Below are positions 1-11,638 of a stretch of DNA of 64,000 nt, one piece after another; the first letter of the stretch is position 1, and each line of letters starts with the position of its first letter. The stretch comes from Nectonema munidae (lineage: Eukaryota > Nematomorpha > Nectonematoida > Nectonematidae), in assembly GCA_030549495.1 (NCBI GenBank), contig JAUIRK010000761.1, positions 124,001 to 188,000 on the forward strand, in the 5' to 3' direction. Made by a program: the position numbers and the translations under genes. Below the pieces are notes generated by a model. It saw only the letters and a list, made by a program, of their open reading frames with translations. It was not told where the DNA came from and searched no databases.

Positions 1-186
1 CCTAGTTATTTGTACATGGAATAGAAACCATCGTAGTATACAGGTTGAAGATGAATCATCGTAGTATACAGGTTGGAGATGAATCATCGTAGTATACAGG
101 TTGGAGATGAATCATTGTAGTATATAGTTTGGAGATGAATCATCGTAGAATACAGGTTGGAGAAGAATCATCGTAATATACGGGTT

Positions 187-222
<36 letters not shown>
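1..222 (+). repeat. 28-bp minisatellite with (AT)n edge
   Basis: About six copies of a 28-bp unit containing ATCGTAGTATACAGGTTGGA run from about 28 to 188 and pass directly into an (AT)n tract at 189-219. Bases 1-27 are not repeat: they match, inverted, the sequence bordering the array at 23895-24155, so a longer element and not just the tandem unit is shared. The later copies have a few substitutions. The left part of the element lies outside the window. Confidence 0.9.
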
Positions 223-225
<3 letters not shown>

Positions 226-1590
226 TAAGTAAGCATTTAATATTGTAAATTAAAGATATATTTGATGATAGATTAATTTCTATATTTAGTAAGCATATAG
301 AGTAATTTTAAAAATATGAATATATTACAGCATTTCAATTAGTAATTAGATTTGTAGTATTTCGATAATATATTCTTACTAGGTCATTTTTTAGATTCAA
401 TTTTTGTTAACTATTATAATAAAACTTTCAAGGATCCCCTGTTTGTTTTTGTGATTTATATATTTACACTTATCAGTTGAATTTCGCTGTTTCTCTGTTG
501 TATAACTATAAGACATATATGTTTGTTTGATTATTATTATTCTTTCTTTCATATTTGCATTTTTTTAAACTATTACTCTATACTTAAATTTTTGTAGTTA
601 TGCAGATTGAACTTTTTAAATAGGCCCATTTTTGTGTTCAGAAGCTCAGTCCTGCCTCAAATTGGGGGTAAATTCTGTAGAACCTACGTTTTACGTACCC
701 TGATTTTACTTTCCTGCCAAATGATCAATGACCTTATCCTTATATGCATTATTCAACTATTACACAACACGTTTGTTGTTCTTAACACAAGACTCATACT
801 CAAGTGTTGACTTATTATGTTCATGTGTTAAGCAAATCATGCGAATTTTGTTTTCGCCTACATATAATAAATGTCATGAGAGTTTTTTTGCATTAGATAT
901 TGGAAAAATAGAAAAATTCTCCCAGATTTATTTCTAAACACATGCATCAGTATAAAATTCTAATTCAAGTCGTTTTTCAAAAATAAGTTTTTTTATCATA
1001 AGATGTTGGCAAGAAATACATGTCAATCATTTTTTCTATATAACGTGAACAAGCTTTTTTAATTTTAAATTTAAGTGAGTTTTTCTGAATCAAAGAAAAT
1101 TTGGCGTTCATCTTTATACTAACATTATCCACTAATAAATTTCTATCTTCTTTTATTGAAGAAATACTATCACATATTTCTCTCATTGGTGAATCAATAA
1201 GACTTTATTATAAAAACAGCTCAACTCCAAAAGGACATTTATTGAAAAATTTAAAAACTAAAATTCAATATAAAATTTTCAGTATTGCACATTCGAAGTA
1301 GGAGACTTCTACCAATTTTTGCAAATCATCTGGAAATATTCTTTGCAAATTGAATTGCACATGTGGACGGAGACATGATTTATCTGAACAAAAAATTAAT
1401 TGTAATTTATTTATTCAAACAAAATATAAAAAAAATACTGTTTTGTGCGCTCATTTCTAGATCTCTTGCGTTGATGTGGTTTCATGGCTAATTTTTTCGA
1501 GGGGCATCCAACTTGATAACTACCATCTGAACTAACTATAATTAAAGAAACAATTTCCATCAGCGCAAACTTGATATGGAAACATTTTGT
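223..1590. other. AT-rich stretch without recognisable gene
   Basis: I see only short open frames with AT-driven composition and no family motifs, splice chain or terminal repeats. It lies 3' of the Exo84 gene, which ends at 8880 on the minus strand. Confidence 0.5.
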
Positions 1591-1690
1591 CGTTTTGAGT
1601 GAAGCACTTAACTATTTCTAGACTATAAGTGTCTTAAGTTAATGATTCGAATCTCACTGGCTGGAAAAGAGGAAGTTTTTTATATCCTAT
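1590..1690 (+). repeat. possible tRNA-like SINE remnant
   Basis: A stretch around 1640-1660 contains ATTCGAATCTC, resembling a tRNA B box (GGTTCGANTCC). No clear A box or tail is visible. It could be chance in AT-rich sequence. Confidence 0.2.
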
Positions 1691-1799
1691 CGGAATAGTA
1701 GAAGAAATTTTTTCACACTTTCTTTGGAGTGAAATGAATCCATCTTTAATTGCCTTAAAAATGAAATGACGGAATTCCGATTTTATTATATATTAAAAG

Positions 1800-1917
1800 T
1801 TAGACGGAGGCTCAGAATCTGACCAACTGAGGTAAAAGACAACCTCTGCCGAAAGTTCATAGCTCGAGGTCAGAGGCACTCTACCTCATAAAAATACCTA
1901 GATAAAAATACCACACC
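1800..1917 (+). repeat. tRNA-derived SINE, copy A
   Basis: This copy shares with 1925-2045, and with the reverse strand of 23597-23745, a body containing AAAGTTCATAGCTCGAGGT and a tail ATAAAAATACCACACCATC. The third copy keeps a tRNA-like head (GTGGCTGCGAGGGTAAGCGG), so the family is probably a tRNA-derived SINE. This copy is diverged in the head region. Confidence 0.55.
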
Positions 1918-1924
1918 ATCTTCA

Positions 1925-2045
1925 ACCTTTAGACCGTAGGCTCTGAGTCTGACAAGTTTGGGTTCAAATTCACCTCCACTAAAAGTTCATAGCTAGATGT
2001 TAGCGGTACTTAATGCCTTATCGATTAAAATACTACATCACCCTA
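1925..2045 (+). repeat. tRNA-derived SINE, copy B
   Basis: Second copy in tandem with the one at 1800-1917 and in the same orientation. It has GGTTCAAATTCACC at the expected B-box position, then AAAGTTCATAGCTAGATGTTAG, ending in ATACTACATCACC. The two copies are only about 70-75% alike by eye, so they are old. Confidence 0.55.
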
Positions 2046-3169
2046 ACGCAATGAATTATATCTCACATACTCTTAACTTATTTACAATGGAAAAAAGATT
2101 TAAAAATTGTAGCAAATAAAAAGGTGAGACTGGTGTCCAAAAATTATTAATGCAGACGCGGAAAAAAATGATTGATTTCAGGACATAGATGTGATAAAAA
2201 CAGGCAGACAAATTTTCCAATTCAGAAAAAGAGAATAAGTTAACTTTATTGATAAAAAATAAAAAAAAATTGAAAGATATGATGAGCGTTATACTTTCGA
2301 AACTTATATTGACATGCAGAAATGAAAGAACGTTTTTCAATAGTATTTAGCATATTTATTTAAAAGTTAATTTAGAAAAACTTTAATTTTGATTAAAGTA
2401 CAATTACATTTCGGTTAACACTTGTAGCCATAAAATATGAGAAAGCGCATATAAATGACACTGATTCATATATTTTTCCTTGACGCTTTATATCTTCATT
2501 TCAAATAATCTCTCATTACGTTTTCAGCTTTGACTATAACAAAGAAATGTTAAATTTACTATGAATACTTTTTGAAGTGGCTAAAATTATTTTTTAAAGT
2601 TTTCAAAAAGGAATACGAAAAAATTGCTTATTCAAAGAAGTTTAAAAAAGAAAGAATTCGAAGGAATGACTAAACTTAAAAAAGCCGGACTGTTCTTCCT
2701 AAAGAAGGACGGTTGGTAAACCTAGATAAACTGGAAATCTGGAAAATATAAATATACAACTAAAAATCATTTAAGTTTTCAAACATATATATCATTGTTT
2801 AACCCCTTACAGTAGAGTAGTCTTAAAAAAATTTATAAAAATGATGTTAACACTTTCAGAAGTTAATCAAAAAATTAAAAAATATGCAACTCAAAACCAA
2901 AATGTTTAGTTTTTGACAATAAAATAAAATTTCAAAAAAATCAATACGATTTATGTAAACGTTTTCAGAAGCGAATCAAAAAATTTCAATTTTGAATTTT
3001 TGTCCATTTTAGTTTTTGATTGAAAAAAGAAAATTTTAAATATCAAAAAACGTAGTTTACTTTTTGATTGAAAAAAGAAAATTTTAAATAACAAAAAACG
3101 TAGGTATACTATTCTTAAAACTGATATTTTATCTTTTTTTCTTTTTTATTTATCTTTTCTGATTAAATT
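2046..3169. other. AT-rich intergenic sequence
   Basis: No gene or known element recognised. Two near-identical copies of a roughly 46-bp block holding TTTTTGATTGAAAAAAGAAA lie side by side at about 3013-3104. The open frame at 2056-2340 has no recognisable content. Confidence 0.5.
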
Positions 3170-3238
3170 GAAGTAGATTGAGGTAGTTAGGGGTAGATTG
3201 GCATAGGTTGGGGTAGATTGGGGTAAAAAGACACGCCG
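3170..3238 (+). repeat. short (GGGGTAGATTG)n tract
   Basis: Five or six imperfect copies of an 11-bp motif around GGGGTAGATTG directly precede the large satellite array and mark its left border. Confidence 0.6.
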
Positions 3239-3239
3239 A

Positions 3240-6200
3240 AAAAGTTCTGTAAGATAGAGTATTAATTCATGTACACAATTAATTCACGTATTCAATGTAC
3301 ACGTGTACATAGAAAAATTTCATTGTAATGTATAAAAATTTAGTTAATTCCATTTACATAGATGAAATATAGGAAAAGTTGTTTAAGATAGAGTATTAAT
3401 TCATGTAAACAATTAATTCACGTATTCAATGTACACGTATACATAGAAAAACTTTCATTGTAATGTATAGAAATTTAGTTAACATGGATGTACATAGCAA
3501 GTATAAAGATAAATCTATTAAATTGTATATAAAATTTTATTTACATGGATGTTCATAGGAAGTATATAAAAAGTTGTGTAAGATAGAGTATTAATTCATG
3601 TACACAATTAATTCACGTATTCAATGTACACGTATACATAGAAAAACTTTCATTGTAATGTATAGAAATTTAGTTAACATGGATGTACATAGCAAGTATA
3701 AAGATAAATCTATTAAATTGTATATAAAATTTTATTTTCATGGATGTTCATAGGAAGTATAGGAAAAGTTGTGTAAGATAGAGTATTAATTCATGTACAC
3801 AATTAATTCACGTATTCAATGTACACGTGTACATAGAAAAACTTTCATTGTAATGTATAGAAATTTAGTTAACATGAATGTGCATAGCAAGTATTGAGAA
3901 AAATATATTAAATTGTATATAAAATTTCATTTACATGGATGTACATAGGAAATATAGGAAAAGTTGTTTAAGATAGAGTATTAATTCATGTACACAATTA
4001 ATTCACGTATTCAATGTACACGTATACATAGAAAAATTTTCATTGTAATGTATAGAAATTTAGTTAACATGGATGTACATAGCAATTATAAAGATAAATA
4101 TATTAAATTGTATATAAAATTTTATTTACATGGATGTACATAGGAAATATAGGAAAAGTTGTGTAAGATAAAGTATTAATTCACGCATTCAATGTACACC
4201 TGTACATAGGAAAATTTTTATTGTTAGGTATAGAAATTCAGATAATATGGATGTACATAGCAAGTATAGAGAAAAATCTATTAAATTGTATATAAAATTT
4301 CATTTACATGGATGTACATAAGGAATATAGGAAAAGTTGTGTAAGATAGAGTATTAATTCATGTACACAATCAATTCACGTATTCAATGTACACGTGTAC
4401 ATAGAAAAACTTTTATTGTAATGTATAGAATAGTTAACATGGATGTACATAGCAAGTATTGAGAAAAATCTATTAAATTGTATATAAAATTTTATTTACA
4501 TGGATGTACATAAGAAGTATATAAAAAGTTCTGTAAGATAGAGTATTAATTCACGTATTCAATGTACACGTGTACATAGAAAAACTTTTATTGTAAGGTA
4601 TAGAAATTTAGTTAACATGGATGTACATAGCAAGTATAGAGAAAAATCTATTAAATTATATATAAAATTTCATTTACATGGATGTACATAGGAAATATAG
4701 GTAAAGTTGTGTAAGATAGAGTATTAATTATGTACACAATTAATTCACGTATTCAATGTACACGTGTACATAGAAAAACTTCCATTGTAAGGTATAGAAA
4801 TTTAGTTAACATGGATGTACATAGCAAGTATAAAGATAAATCTATTAAATTGTATATAAAATTTTATTTTCATGGATGTTCATAGGAAGTATATAAAAAG
4901 TTGTGTAAGATAGAGTATTAATTCATGTACACAATTAATTCACGTATTCAATGTACACGTGTACATAGAAAAACTTTCATTGTAATGTATAGAAATTTAG
5001 TTAACATGAATGTACATAGCAAGTATTGAGAAAAATCTATTAAATTGTAATTAAAATTCTATTTACATAGATGTACATAGGAAATATAGGAAAAGTTGTG
5101 TAAGAGAGAGTATTAATTCATGTATTCACGTATTCAATGTACACACGTGTAGATAGAAAATCTTACATTGTAATGTATAGAAATTTAGTTAACATGGATG
5201 TACATAGCAAGCATAAAGAAAAATCTATTAAATTGTATATAAAATTTTATTTACATGGATGTACATAGGAAATATAGGAAAAGTTGTGTAAGAGAGTATT
5301 AATTCATGTACACAATTAATTCACGTATTCAATGTACACGTGTAGTACAGAGAAAAACTTTCATTGTAAGGTATAAAATTTAGTTAACATGGATGTACAA
5401 TGTACATAGCAAGTATAGAGATAAATCTAATAAATTGTATAGAAAATTGATGTACATAGGAAATATAAAAGTTGTTTAAGATAGAGTATTAATTCATGTA
5501 CACAATTAATTCACGTATTCAATGTACACGTGTATATAGAAAAACTTTCATTGTAATGTATAGAAATTTAGTTAACATGGATGTACATAGCAAGTATAAA
5601 GATAAATCTATTAAATTGTATATAAAATTTTCTTTTCATGGATGTTCATAGGAAGTATATAAAAAGTTCTGTAAGATAGAGTATTAATTCACGTATACAA
5701 TGTATACACGTGTACATAGGATATTTTTATTGCTAGGTATAGAAATTCAGTTAATATGGATGTAAATAGAAAGTATAGAGAAAAATCTAATAAATTGTAT
5801 AAAAATTTTCATTTACATGGATGTACATAGTAAATATAGGAAAAGATGTGTAAGATAGATTATTAATTCATGTAGACAATTAATTCACGTATTCAATGTA
5901 CACATGTACATAGTAAAACTTTCATTGTAAGATATATAAATTTAGTTAACATGGATGTACATAGCAACTATAGAGATAAATCTAATAAATTGTATAAAAA
6001 ATTTTATTTACATGGATGTACATAGGAAATATAGGAAAAGTTGTTTAAGATAGAGTATTAATTCATGTATACAATTAATTCACGTATTCAATGTACACGT
6101 GTACATAGAAAAACTTTCATTGTAATGTATAGAAATTTAGTTAACATGGATGTACATAGCAAGTATAGAGAAAAATCTAATAAATTGTATAGAAAATTTT

Positions 6201-7530
6201 GTTTTCATGGAATTTCATAGGAAGTATATAAAAAGTTCTGTAAGCTAGAGTATTAATTCACGTATTTAATGTACACGTGTACATAGAAAAACTTTCATTG
6301 TAATGTATAGAAATTTAGTTAACATGGATGTACATATCAAGTATAAAGATAAATCTAATAAATTGTATAGAAAATTTTGTTTTCATGGAATTTCATAGGA
6401 AGTATATAAAAAGTTCTGTAAGGAGTATTAATTCACGTATTCAATGTACACGTGTACATAGGGAAATTTTTTATTGTTAGGTATAGAAATTCAGTTAACA
6501 TGTATGTACATAGCAAGTATAGAGAAAAATCTATTAAATTGTATATAAAATTTTATTTACATGGATGTACATAGTAAATATAGGAAAAGTTGTGTAAGAT
6601 AGAGTATTAATTCATGTAGACAATTAATTCACGTATTCAATGTACACATGTACATAGTAAAACTTTCATTGTAAGGTATAGAAATTTAGTTAACATGGAT
6701 GTACATAGCAAGTATAAAGATAAATCTAATAAATTGTATAGAAAATTTTGTTTTCATGGAATTTCATAGGAAGTATATAAAAAGTTCAGTAAGATAGAGT
6801 ATTAATTCACGTATTTAATGTACACGTGTACATAGAAAAACTTTCATTGTAATGTATAGAAATTTAGTTAACATGGATGTACATATCAAGTATAAAGATA
6901 AATCTAATAAATTGTATAGAAAATTTTGTTTTCATGGAATTTCATAGGAAGTATATAAAAAGTTCTGTAAGGAGTATTAATTCACGTATTCAATGTACAC
7001 GTGTACATAGCGAAATTTTTTATTGTTAGGTATAGAAATTCAGTTAACATGGATGTACATAGCAAGTATAGAGAAAAATCTATTAAATTGTATATAAAAT
7101 TTCATTTTAATGGATGTACATAGTAAATATAGGAAAAGTTGTGTAAGATAGAGTATTAATTCATGTAGACAATTAATTCACGTATTCAATGTACACATGT
7201 ACATAGTAAAACTTTCATTGTAAGGTATAGAAATTTAGTTAACATGGATGTACATAGCAAGTATAAAGATAAATCTAATAAATTGTATAGAAAATTTTGT
7301 TTTCATGGAATTTCATAGGAAGTATATAAAAAGTTCTGTAAGATAGAGTATTAATTCACGTATACAATGTTCACATGTACATAGTAAAACTTTCATTGTA
7401 AGGTATAGAAATTTAGTTAACATGGATGTACATAGCAAGTATAGAGATAAATCTAATAAATTGTATAAAAAATTTCATTTAAATGGATGTAAATAGTAAA
7501 TATAGGAAAAGTTGTATAAGATAAAGTATT
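3240..7530 (+). repeat. ~195-bp satellite array with higher-order structure
   Basis: About 22-24 head-to-tail monomers. The word GTAAGATAGAG recurs at 3578, 3773, 3968 and 4163, giving a 195-bp period; other monomers are shortened by internal deletions (for example 178 bp). Each monomer has a near-invariant palindrome TGTACACGTGTACA around an E-box-like CACGTG, flanked by CACGTATTCAA and ACATAGAAAAACTTTCATTG. From about 6240 to 7330 a block of three variant monomers repeats with an exact 549-bp offset (6422 to 6971, and 6594 to 7143). This is a higher-order repeat, implying recent local amplification by unequal exchange or replication slippage. Confidence 0.95.
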
Positions 7531-7620
7531 AAAAGATTTCCTTTAAATTGTGTTGCTAATATCTACTCCTGAAGAAAAAAAAGTTGTATTGCTAACATCT
7601 ACTCCTGAAGAAAAGTTACC
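7531..7620 (+). repeat. two-copy ~38-bp direct repeat at satellite border
   Basis: TTGCTAATATCTACTCCTGA and TTGCTAACATCTACTCCTGA, each followed by AGAAAA, form two adjacent copies just right of the satellite array. Confidence 0.7.
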
Positions 7621-7867
7621 TTGATTATCTATTTTCCTTTTTTCTAAAAATATATATATTTTTCATGTGTCATTTCTAAGCTCATAAAAATTTATATTTT
7701 CATTAAATATTTTTACTTTTATATGGAAAGTATTAAAAAAAACAATAGATGCAGCAAAGTCAAAAGGTTTTAAATACTTGATTTTTAATAAAATCAATAA
7801 AGAAGCCCTGCCTAACACTGTCTTATTCTTATTGGATAAACTAATACTAAAAAACTACAAATGAAAC

Positions 7868-7995
7868 TAGCCATGAAAACGGTATCAAAAGATGTAGCTA
7901 GCGATTTTAGGAAAAGTCACGAAATTTGAAGGGTTAGGAAGTTTCTTAGGGAAAATTCAGCCAATTTTGCACAATTTAGTAAACCTGTGTAATGC
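7868..7995 (+). repeat. dispersed repeat, partner at 56.74 kb
   Basis: The sequence from CCATGAAAACGGTATCAAAA through AGCTAGCGATTTTAGGAAAA to TTCAGCCAATTTTGCACAAT is repeated in the same orientation at 56735-56830. The partner lacks an internal block of roughly 15-20 bp. No coding content or terminal repeats seen. Confidence 0.75.
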
Positions 7996-8097
7996 AAGTT
8001 TTAATATGTTAGATAAGTTTTTGTATAGCTTATAACTTGAATTATTCGACCGTGCACCATATCAAATTGAGGCATATTACATGGTTTTAGTTACATT

Positions 8098-8700
8098 GTT
8101 AGTGAGATGATTGCAAAACATTCGAAAAATTATTCCGATGGTGAATTTGTAAAAGAGTGCTTTCAAGAAGTAGTTGATATTTTGTGTACAGGTAGAAAAA
8201 AGAAATCGATAGTATTAGTTTGTCTCGTAGAACTGTAAGAAGACGGATTAAAGAACTTGCTAGTAGTATAGAAAAGAACTTGCTTAGAAATTTAAGTATT
8301 TATCCTTGGCTGTTGATGAAAGTACTCATGTTGCAAATACAGCCCAACTTGCAGTTTTTGTACGTGGAATTGATGCTGATTTCAATATCACAGAAGAAAT
8401 GAAAGACACCAACATTAGAGAGGATATTTTTAACGAATTAAAAACATTAATGACTAAATTGAATTTCCACTTTGAGAGCAACAGATAGAACTCAAATTTG
8501 AACACGTCATGTCTAAAGTGTTTTCGAGCATCAATTTTATAAAATAGCGAGCATTAAATCATTGACACTTTAAAGAATTTCTTACGAAAATGAAAAACCA
8601 GATCAAGGCTGAGAGTAGCTTTGTTAATAACTTAAGAGTAGCCAGCATTTCACCAAATATTGAGAAATTGGTGAACAAACACCAAGCCTAAATTTCGCAT
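8098..8700 (+). pseudogene. hAT transposase relic (GTF2IRD2-like type)
   Basis: Reading frames here give VDESTHVANTAQLAVFVRG followed by DFNITEE, the catalytic-core signature of the hAT transposases related to GTF2IRD2 and ZBED proteins (family pattern: DEST, then an AQL core and a V.D.F...EE tail). Upstream, RRTVRRRIKELASSIEKNL fits the helical segment before it. Near 8620-8690 a frame reading NLRVASI and NIEKLVNKHQA fits the family C-terminus. Only about 200 of an expected ~600 codons are present and frames shift several times. It is a dead, internally deleted DNA transposon 3' of Exo84. Confidence 0.75.
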
Positions 8701-8820
8701 TAGAATAAGGTTTTGTTAATTTTTAAAAAGTTTTTATAAAATTAAATATTGATTTGATAAAATAAAGTAGAAATGGGGTATTTCCGAGGTAAAATTTAGG
8801 GGCTTCTGTCAGGCTCCCAA

Positions 8821-8863
8821 TTTATTTATCTTAAAAATCAATAAAAAGAATAAAGCATTTATT
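8821..8863 (-). promoter_or_regulatory. candidate Exo84 polyadenylation signals
   Basis: On the minus strand AATAAA occurs at 8858-8863 and 8821-8826, about 17 and 54 nt after the Exo84 stop codon. The second is the more plausible spacing. The region is AT-rich, so chance matches are possible. Confidence 0.35.
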
Positions 8864-8879
8864 ATAAAAAGATATTAAC

Positions 8880-9159
8880 TTATAAAAATTCAGATTCATC
8901 CTCATCTTCAGAGTTACGAGGAGAAGAAGTCATGAGTATATTATCTATGCTAATGTTGAGCCTTTTAAAATCAGTATTTCTTTCAGAACACACTGTCCAT
9001 TTTGATTGGAGCTCTCTGACACCATCTTTTAATATAAATTCTGCATTCAGTCTAATCATCTCTTGTTCATTTCGTTTATCTTCAGACTTCAAGTATAGTG
9101 TCAGGAATTGAAGATGATTTAAAAGAACGTGGGTTATCTTTTCGACAAAATAAGCATTT
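8880..9159 (-). CDS. EXOC8: Exo84 (EXOC8) exocyst subunit, last exon
   Basis: Terminal coding exon. It follows a TTTTCTAG acceptor at 9160 and ends in a TAA stop at 8880-8882. The phase matches the previous exon: the split codon gives R. It encodes about 93 residues, with FVEKITHVLLNHLQFLTLYL, then MIRLNAEFILKDGVRELQ, then an acidic tail SEDEDESEFL. In Exo84 proteins the C-terminal helical domain ends with a segment of the form 'F...L..HI...L.......FI..NA.FLLD.VLP..E', which this parallels. The exocyst tethers secretory vesicles to the plasma membrane. The assignment rests on recalled family pattern plus a coherent five-exon chain. Confidence 0.7.
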
Positions 9160-9294
9160 CTAGAAAAGAGTAGCAATTAAATTTGATATTTTCCAAAATA
9201 AGATCAATAAAAACAATAGAATACTATTTGAATTTTTTTTTAAATTTACCAAATATGTAAAATGAAAATTTCAAATAAAGAAAAATTAATGAAC
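9160..9294 (-). other. short Exo84 intron (135 bp)
   Basis: GT donor after GCAGAAAG and AG acceptor after CTCTTTTCTAG on the minus strand. This is the only ordinary-sized intron of the gene in the window; the others are 13-20 kb. Confidence 0.75.
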
Positions 9295-9506
9295 CTTTCT
9301 GCAGACCATATTTTGACCAAATCATTGACAAAGTTGAAAAAAATGCGCAAAAATAGTGTTGTACTTTGCGTAATCTGACATTCATTTCCATTCTTTACAA
9401 ACATTTTCTTAAAAGTTTCCCTGTCCATCGTTAAAAGTTTCATTTCATCAATAAAAGCGTCTAGGTCTTCAATAGAATTCATGGAATTTACATTCCAGTT
9501 TTCTTC
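9295..9506 (-). CDS. EXOC8: Exo84 (EXOC8) exon, penultimate
   Basis: A 212-nt exon between acceptor TTTTTATTAATTAG and donor AG|GTTCAT. It starts in phase 0 and ends in phase 2, matching both neighbours. It encodes ENWNVNS, then EDLDAFIDEMKLL, then FFNFVNDLVKIWSAER. Exo84 proteins have here a segment 'E..W.P.....E.....EM' followed by a long helix '..F..D.LK.YTPEL', which this matches in order and spacing. The upstream intron, 9507-23025, is 13.5 kb and holds most of the hAT, piggyBac and retroelement fossils described below. Confidence 0.7.
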
Positions 9507-9950
9507 CTAATTAATAAAAATGTATTTAATTTCATGAAACACCATAAAACTGTTATTACAAATGACATATGATCTTAGAATAATTCAGGCAATGATCAGT
9601 CATTATTAAAAATAGTTTACTCTTCTGCCTTAATATTGATATATGGGCGTACATCAAATTTTCACTTTCTTGCTATCCGCTAACTGGATATAAATGACAC
9701 TACTAAGTAGCCGCAGAGCTACCACCAGTGCTTACTCTAAAAATCAGTGATGAGATTTTATATCCGCGTTTAGTATAATTTTTCAAATATATTTTTGTAA
9801 AAACCAGCTGTTATTAATTACCCTCATCAGGATAGAAAAACTATACAACTTAATTGGCATGAGTGACTATAATTTGTAGTCAACTGGTTGTTTACTCTTT
9901 TATGTTAATATATATTTTTGTTTTTCAGACAATTAAATATAGGTGCTTTT
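9507..9950. other. intron sequence, nothing recognised
   Basis: Start of the 13.5-kb Exo84 intron, read from the gene's 3' side. I see no coding motif or element boundary before the cysteine-rich end of the piggyBac relic. Confidence 0.4.
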
Positions 9951-11555
9951 AAAAAATATTTATTGAAATCATTTGTCACAATACTTGCACAAGAATGTTG
10001 TTTACAACAAGCTTTTGAGCAAATGGAACATCTTTTTTTTTAAGATTTTTTACAAATAAAACATCTTGGGGTTTCTTTTTTATTTACTTTTTCATAAGTT
10101 TAAGCTTGCGTGCTTGATGTGAAAAAATGAACCACGTGTTTTAATTCGGTGGAAAGATAAACATTTTCTAATCTTTTTTTCATATATGCCAATGAAACTT
10201 TTTTTCCTAAATTTTGAAAGTGTTTTCTTGATTGACAATAACCATTTTTCTTGGCAATTAAGTATGAGTTGAGACATGCCACGTCAAGCATATTGAAGAA
10301 TATAATCAATGGTCAGAGAACTATTTTTCTTCTAACTGTATATTCTTCTATATAATCATCCATCAGGTCAACACCACCTTTTATCTTATTATAAAAATTA
10401 ATTAATTAGGTATTCTCTTTTCATTGACAAAATCAGAAGCAAAAAAACTGTAGAGCCAACTTCTCTACCTTTGGAGGTTTTGAAAGATAAAGGAAGTTCT
10501 TTCTTGTTTTGACGAATAATTTCGACTAAAGTAAGATTTTTTTCGAGAAGTTTGACGGCCAAACTATGACTTAATATTTCTACCAGTTTTTTCAAAAGGT
10601 TTCACTAACTCTTTTTTTCTCGTTTTTTTTCTGTTAAATTAATTTTCTTACGTTGTTTTCCTTTCACAAGTAAATTATAGGCATAACTTGAGGTTGCTTC
10701 ACAAATCAAGAATATCTTCAATCCATACTTTTTAGGCTTGGAAGGCATATATGTTTTGCCAGGTATTCTGCCTCCATAGCCGACTAATTGTTCGTCTATA
10801 GTTAAAAATTCATCTGCAATATAGTGACGCCTTTGAGCCAGTAAAAACAATTCCCATATTTCTCTAATTGCTGCAACTTTCTTTTCTTTGCTTTCTTGTG
10901 AGAACGTTATCAAACATCAAGCATCTGAGAAGAAGATTCATACGGGAGAAAGCCATGCAAGATCTATAAAAGGGCTTGCTCTCTTTTTCTTTGTAAAAGT
11001 CATTCAAATCACAAAAATTGTCACGATCAGCACCTGCTCGAATGAGAAAACCAAATGAAGCTTCTAATTCTTCACATGTGAACATTGAAAATCATTTGGA
11101 AGAACTTTGACGGATTTGAACTCCTTATCAAAAGTGGTTTCCAATTTGTGCATTTTATGATATGTCTTCTAATTTCTTCAGGGAAGTTTAAACCAAACAG
11201 CTCTTTTTCATCCATACTTTTTGACAACGTTCTTCCTTTTTCTGTAACAATGTTTCATCTTAATCGCACCAAATTTTCTCCCAATTTGCTTTCCCACTTT
11301 ATTCCATATACATTGTTTTCCTCTTCAGAAGATGAATCTTCAGTACTCTCTTTTTCAGAAAAAAATAGTGAAATCTATGTTTCCTCTTCAAAAAGTACAT
11401 TAGTGAGCTCTGAATTTTCTTCGATATTTTCGTCTTCACTTCGAATATTTGCAAATTTTGTACATTCATCCACACTTAAATCGTCGTCGCACAACTTACT
11501 TATTTTTAACAAGCTGCATGCTTCGATAAAAGACTTTCTTTTGGTTATACTGTAA
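9950..11555 (-). pseudogene. piggyBac transposase relic 1
   Basis: Minus-strand frames carry the piggyBac order of motifs. There is an acidic N-terminal part ending in ELFGLNFPEEI (about 11555-11110); CEELEASFGFLIRAGADRD at 11085 downward; the catalytic region LTIDEQLVGYGGRIPGKTYM and SKPKKYGLKIFLICEA (10913-10605); KLLEKNLTLVEIIRQNKKEL (10595-10398); FFNMLDVACLNSYLI (10309-10100); and a C-terminal cysteine-rich stretch CFICKKS ... CSICSKACCKQHSCA (about 10080-9990). There are at least one in-frame stop in the N-terminal part, one before the second cysteine pair and several frame changes, so it is inactive. Terminal repeats and TTAA duplications were not identified. Little else resembles this order, so the family call is firm. 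Confidence 0.88.
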
Positions 11556-11638
11556 AAGAATGGAAAACAGATAAGACATAAAGCATGTAGATGACCCCAG
11601 TGGCGAAACCAAGGGGGGGGGGGTTGGAATGCTCATGG

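Noticed and set aside
3240-7530. Regular repeats as a possible CRISPR array
   Set aside because: Monomers are contiguous 195-bp units without unique spacers, and the host is a eukaryote. It is satellite DNA.
11085-11555. 156-codon serine-rich open frame on the plus strand
   Set aside because: It is the antisense of the acidic N-terminal part of the piggyBac relic; runs of Ser arise from complementing Glu/Asp codons.
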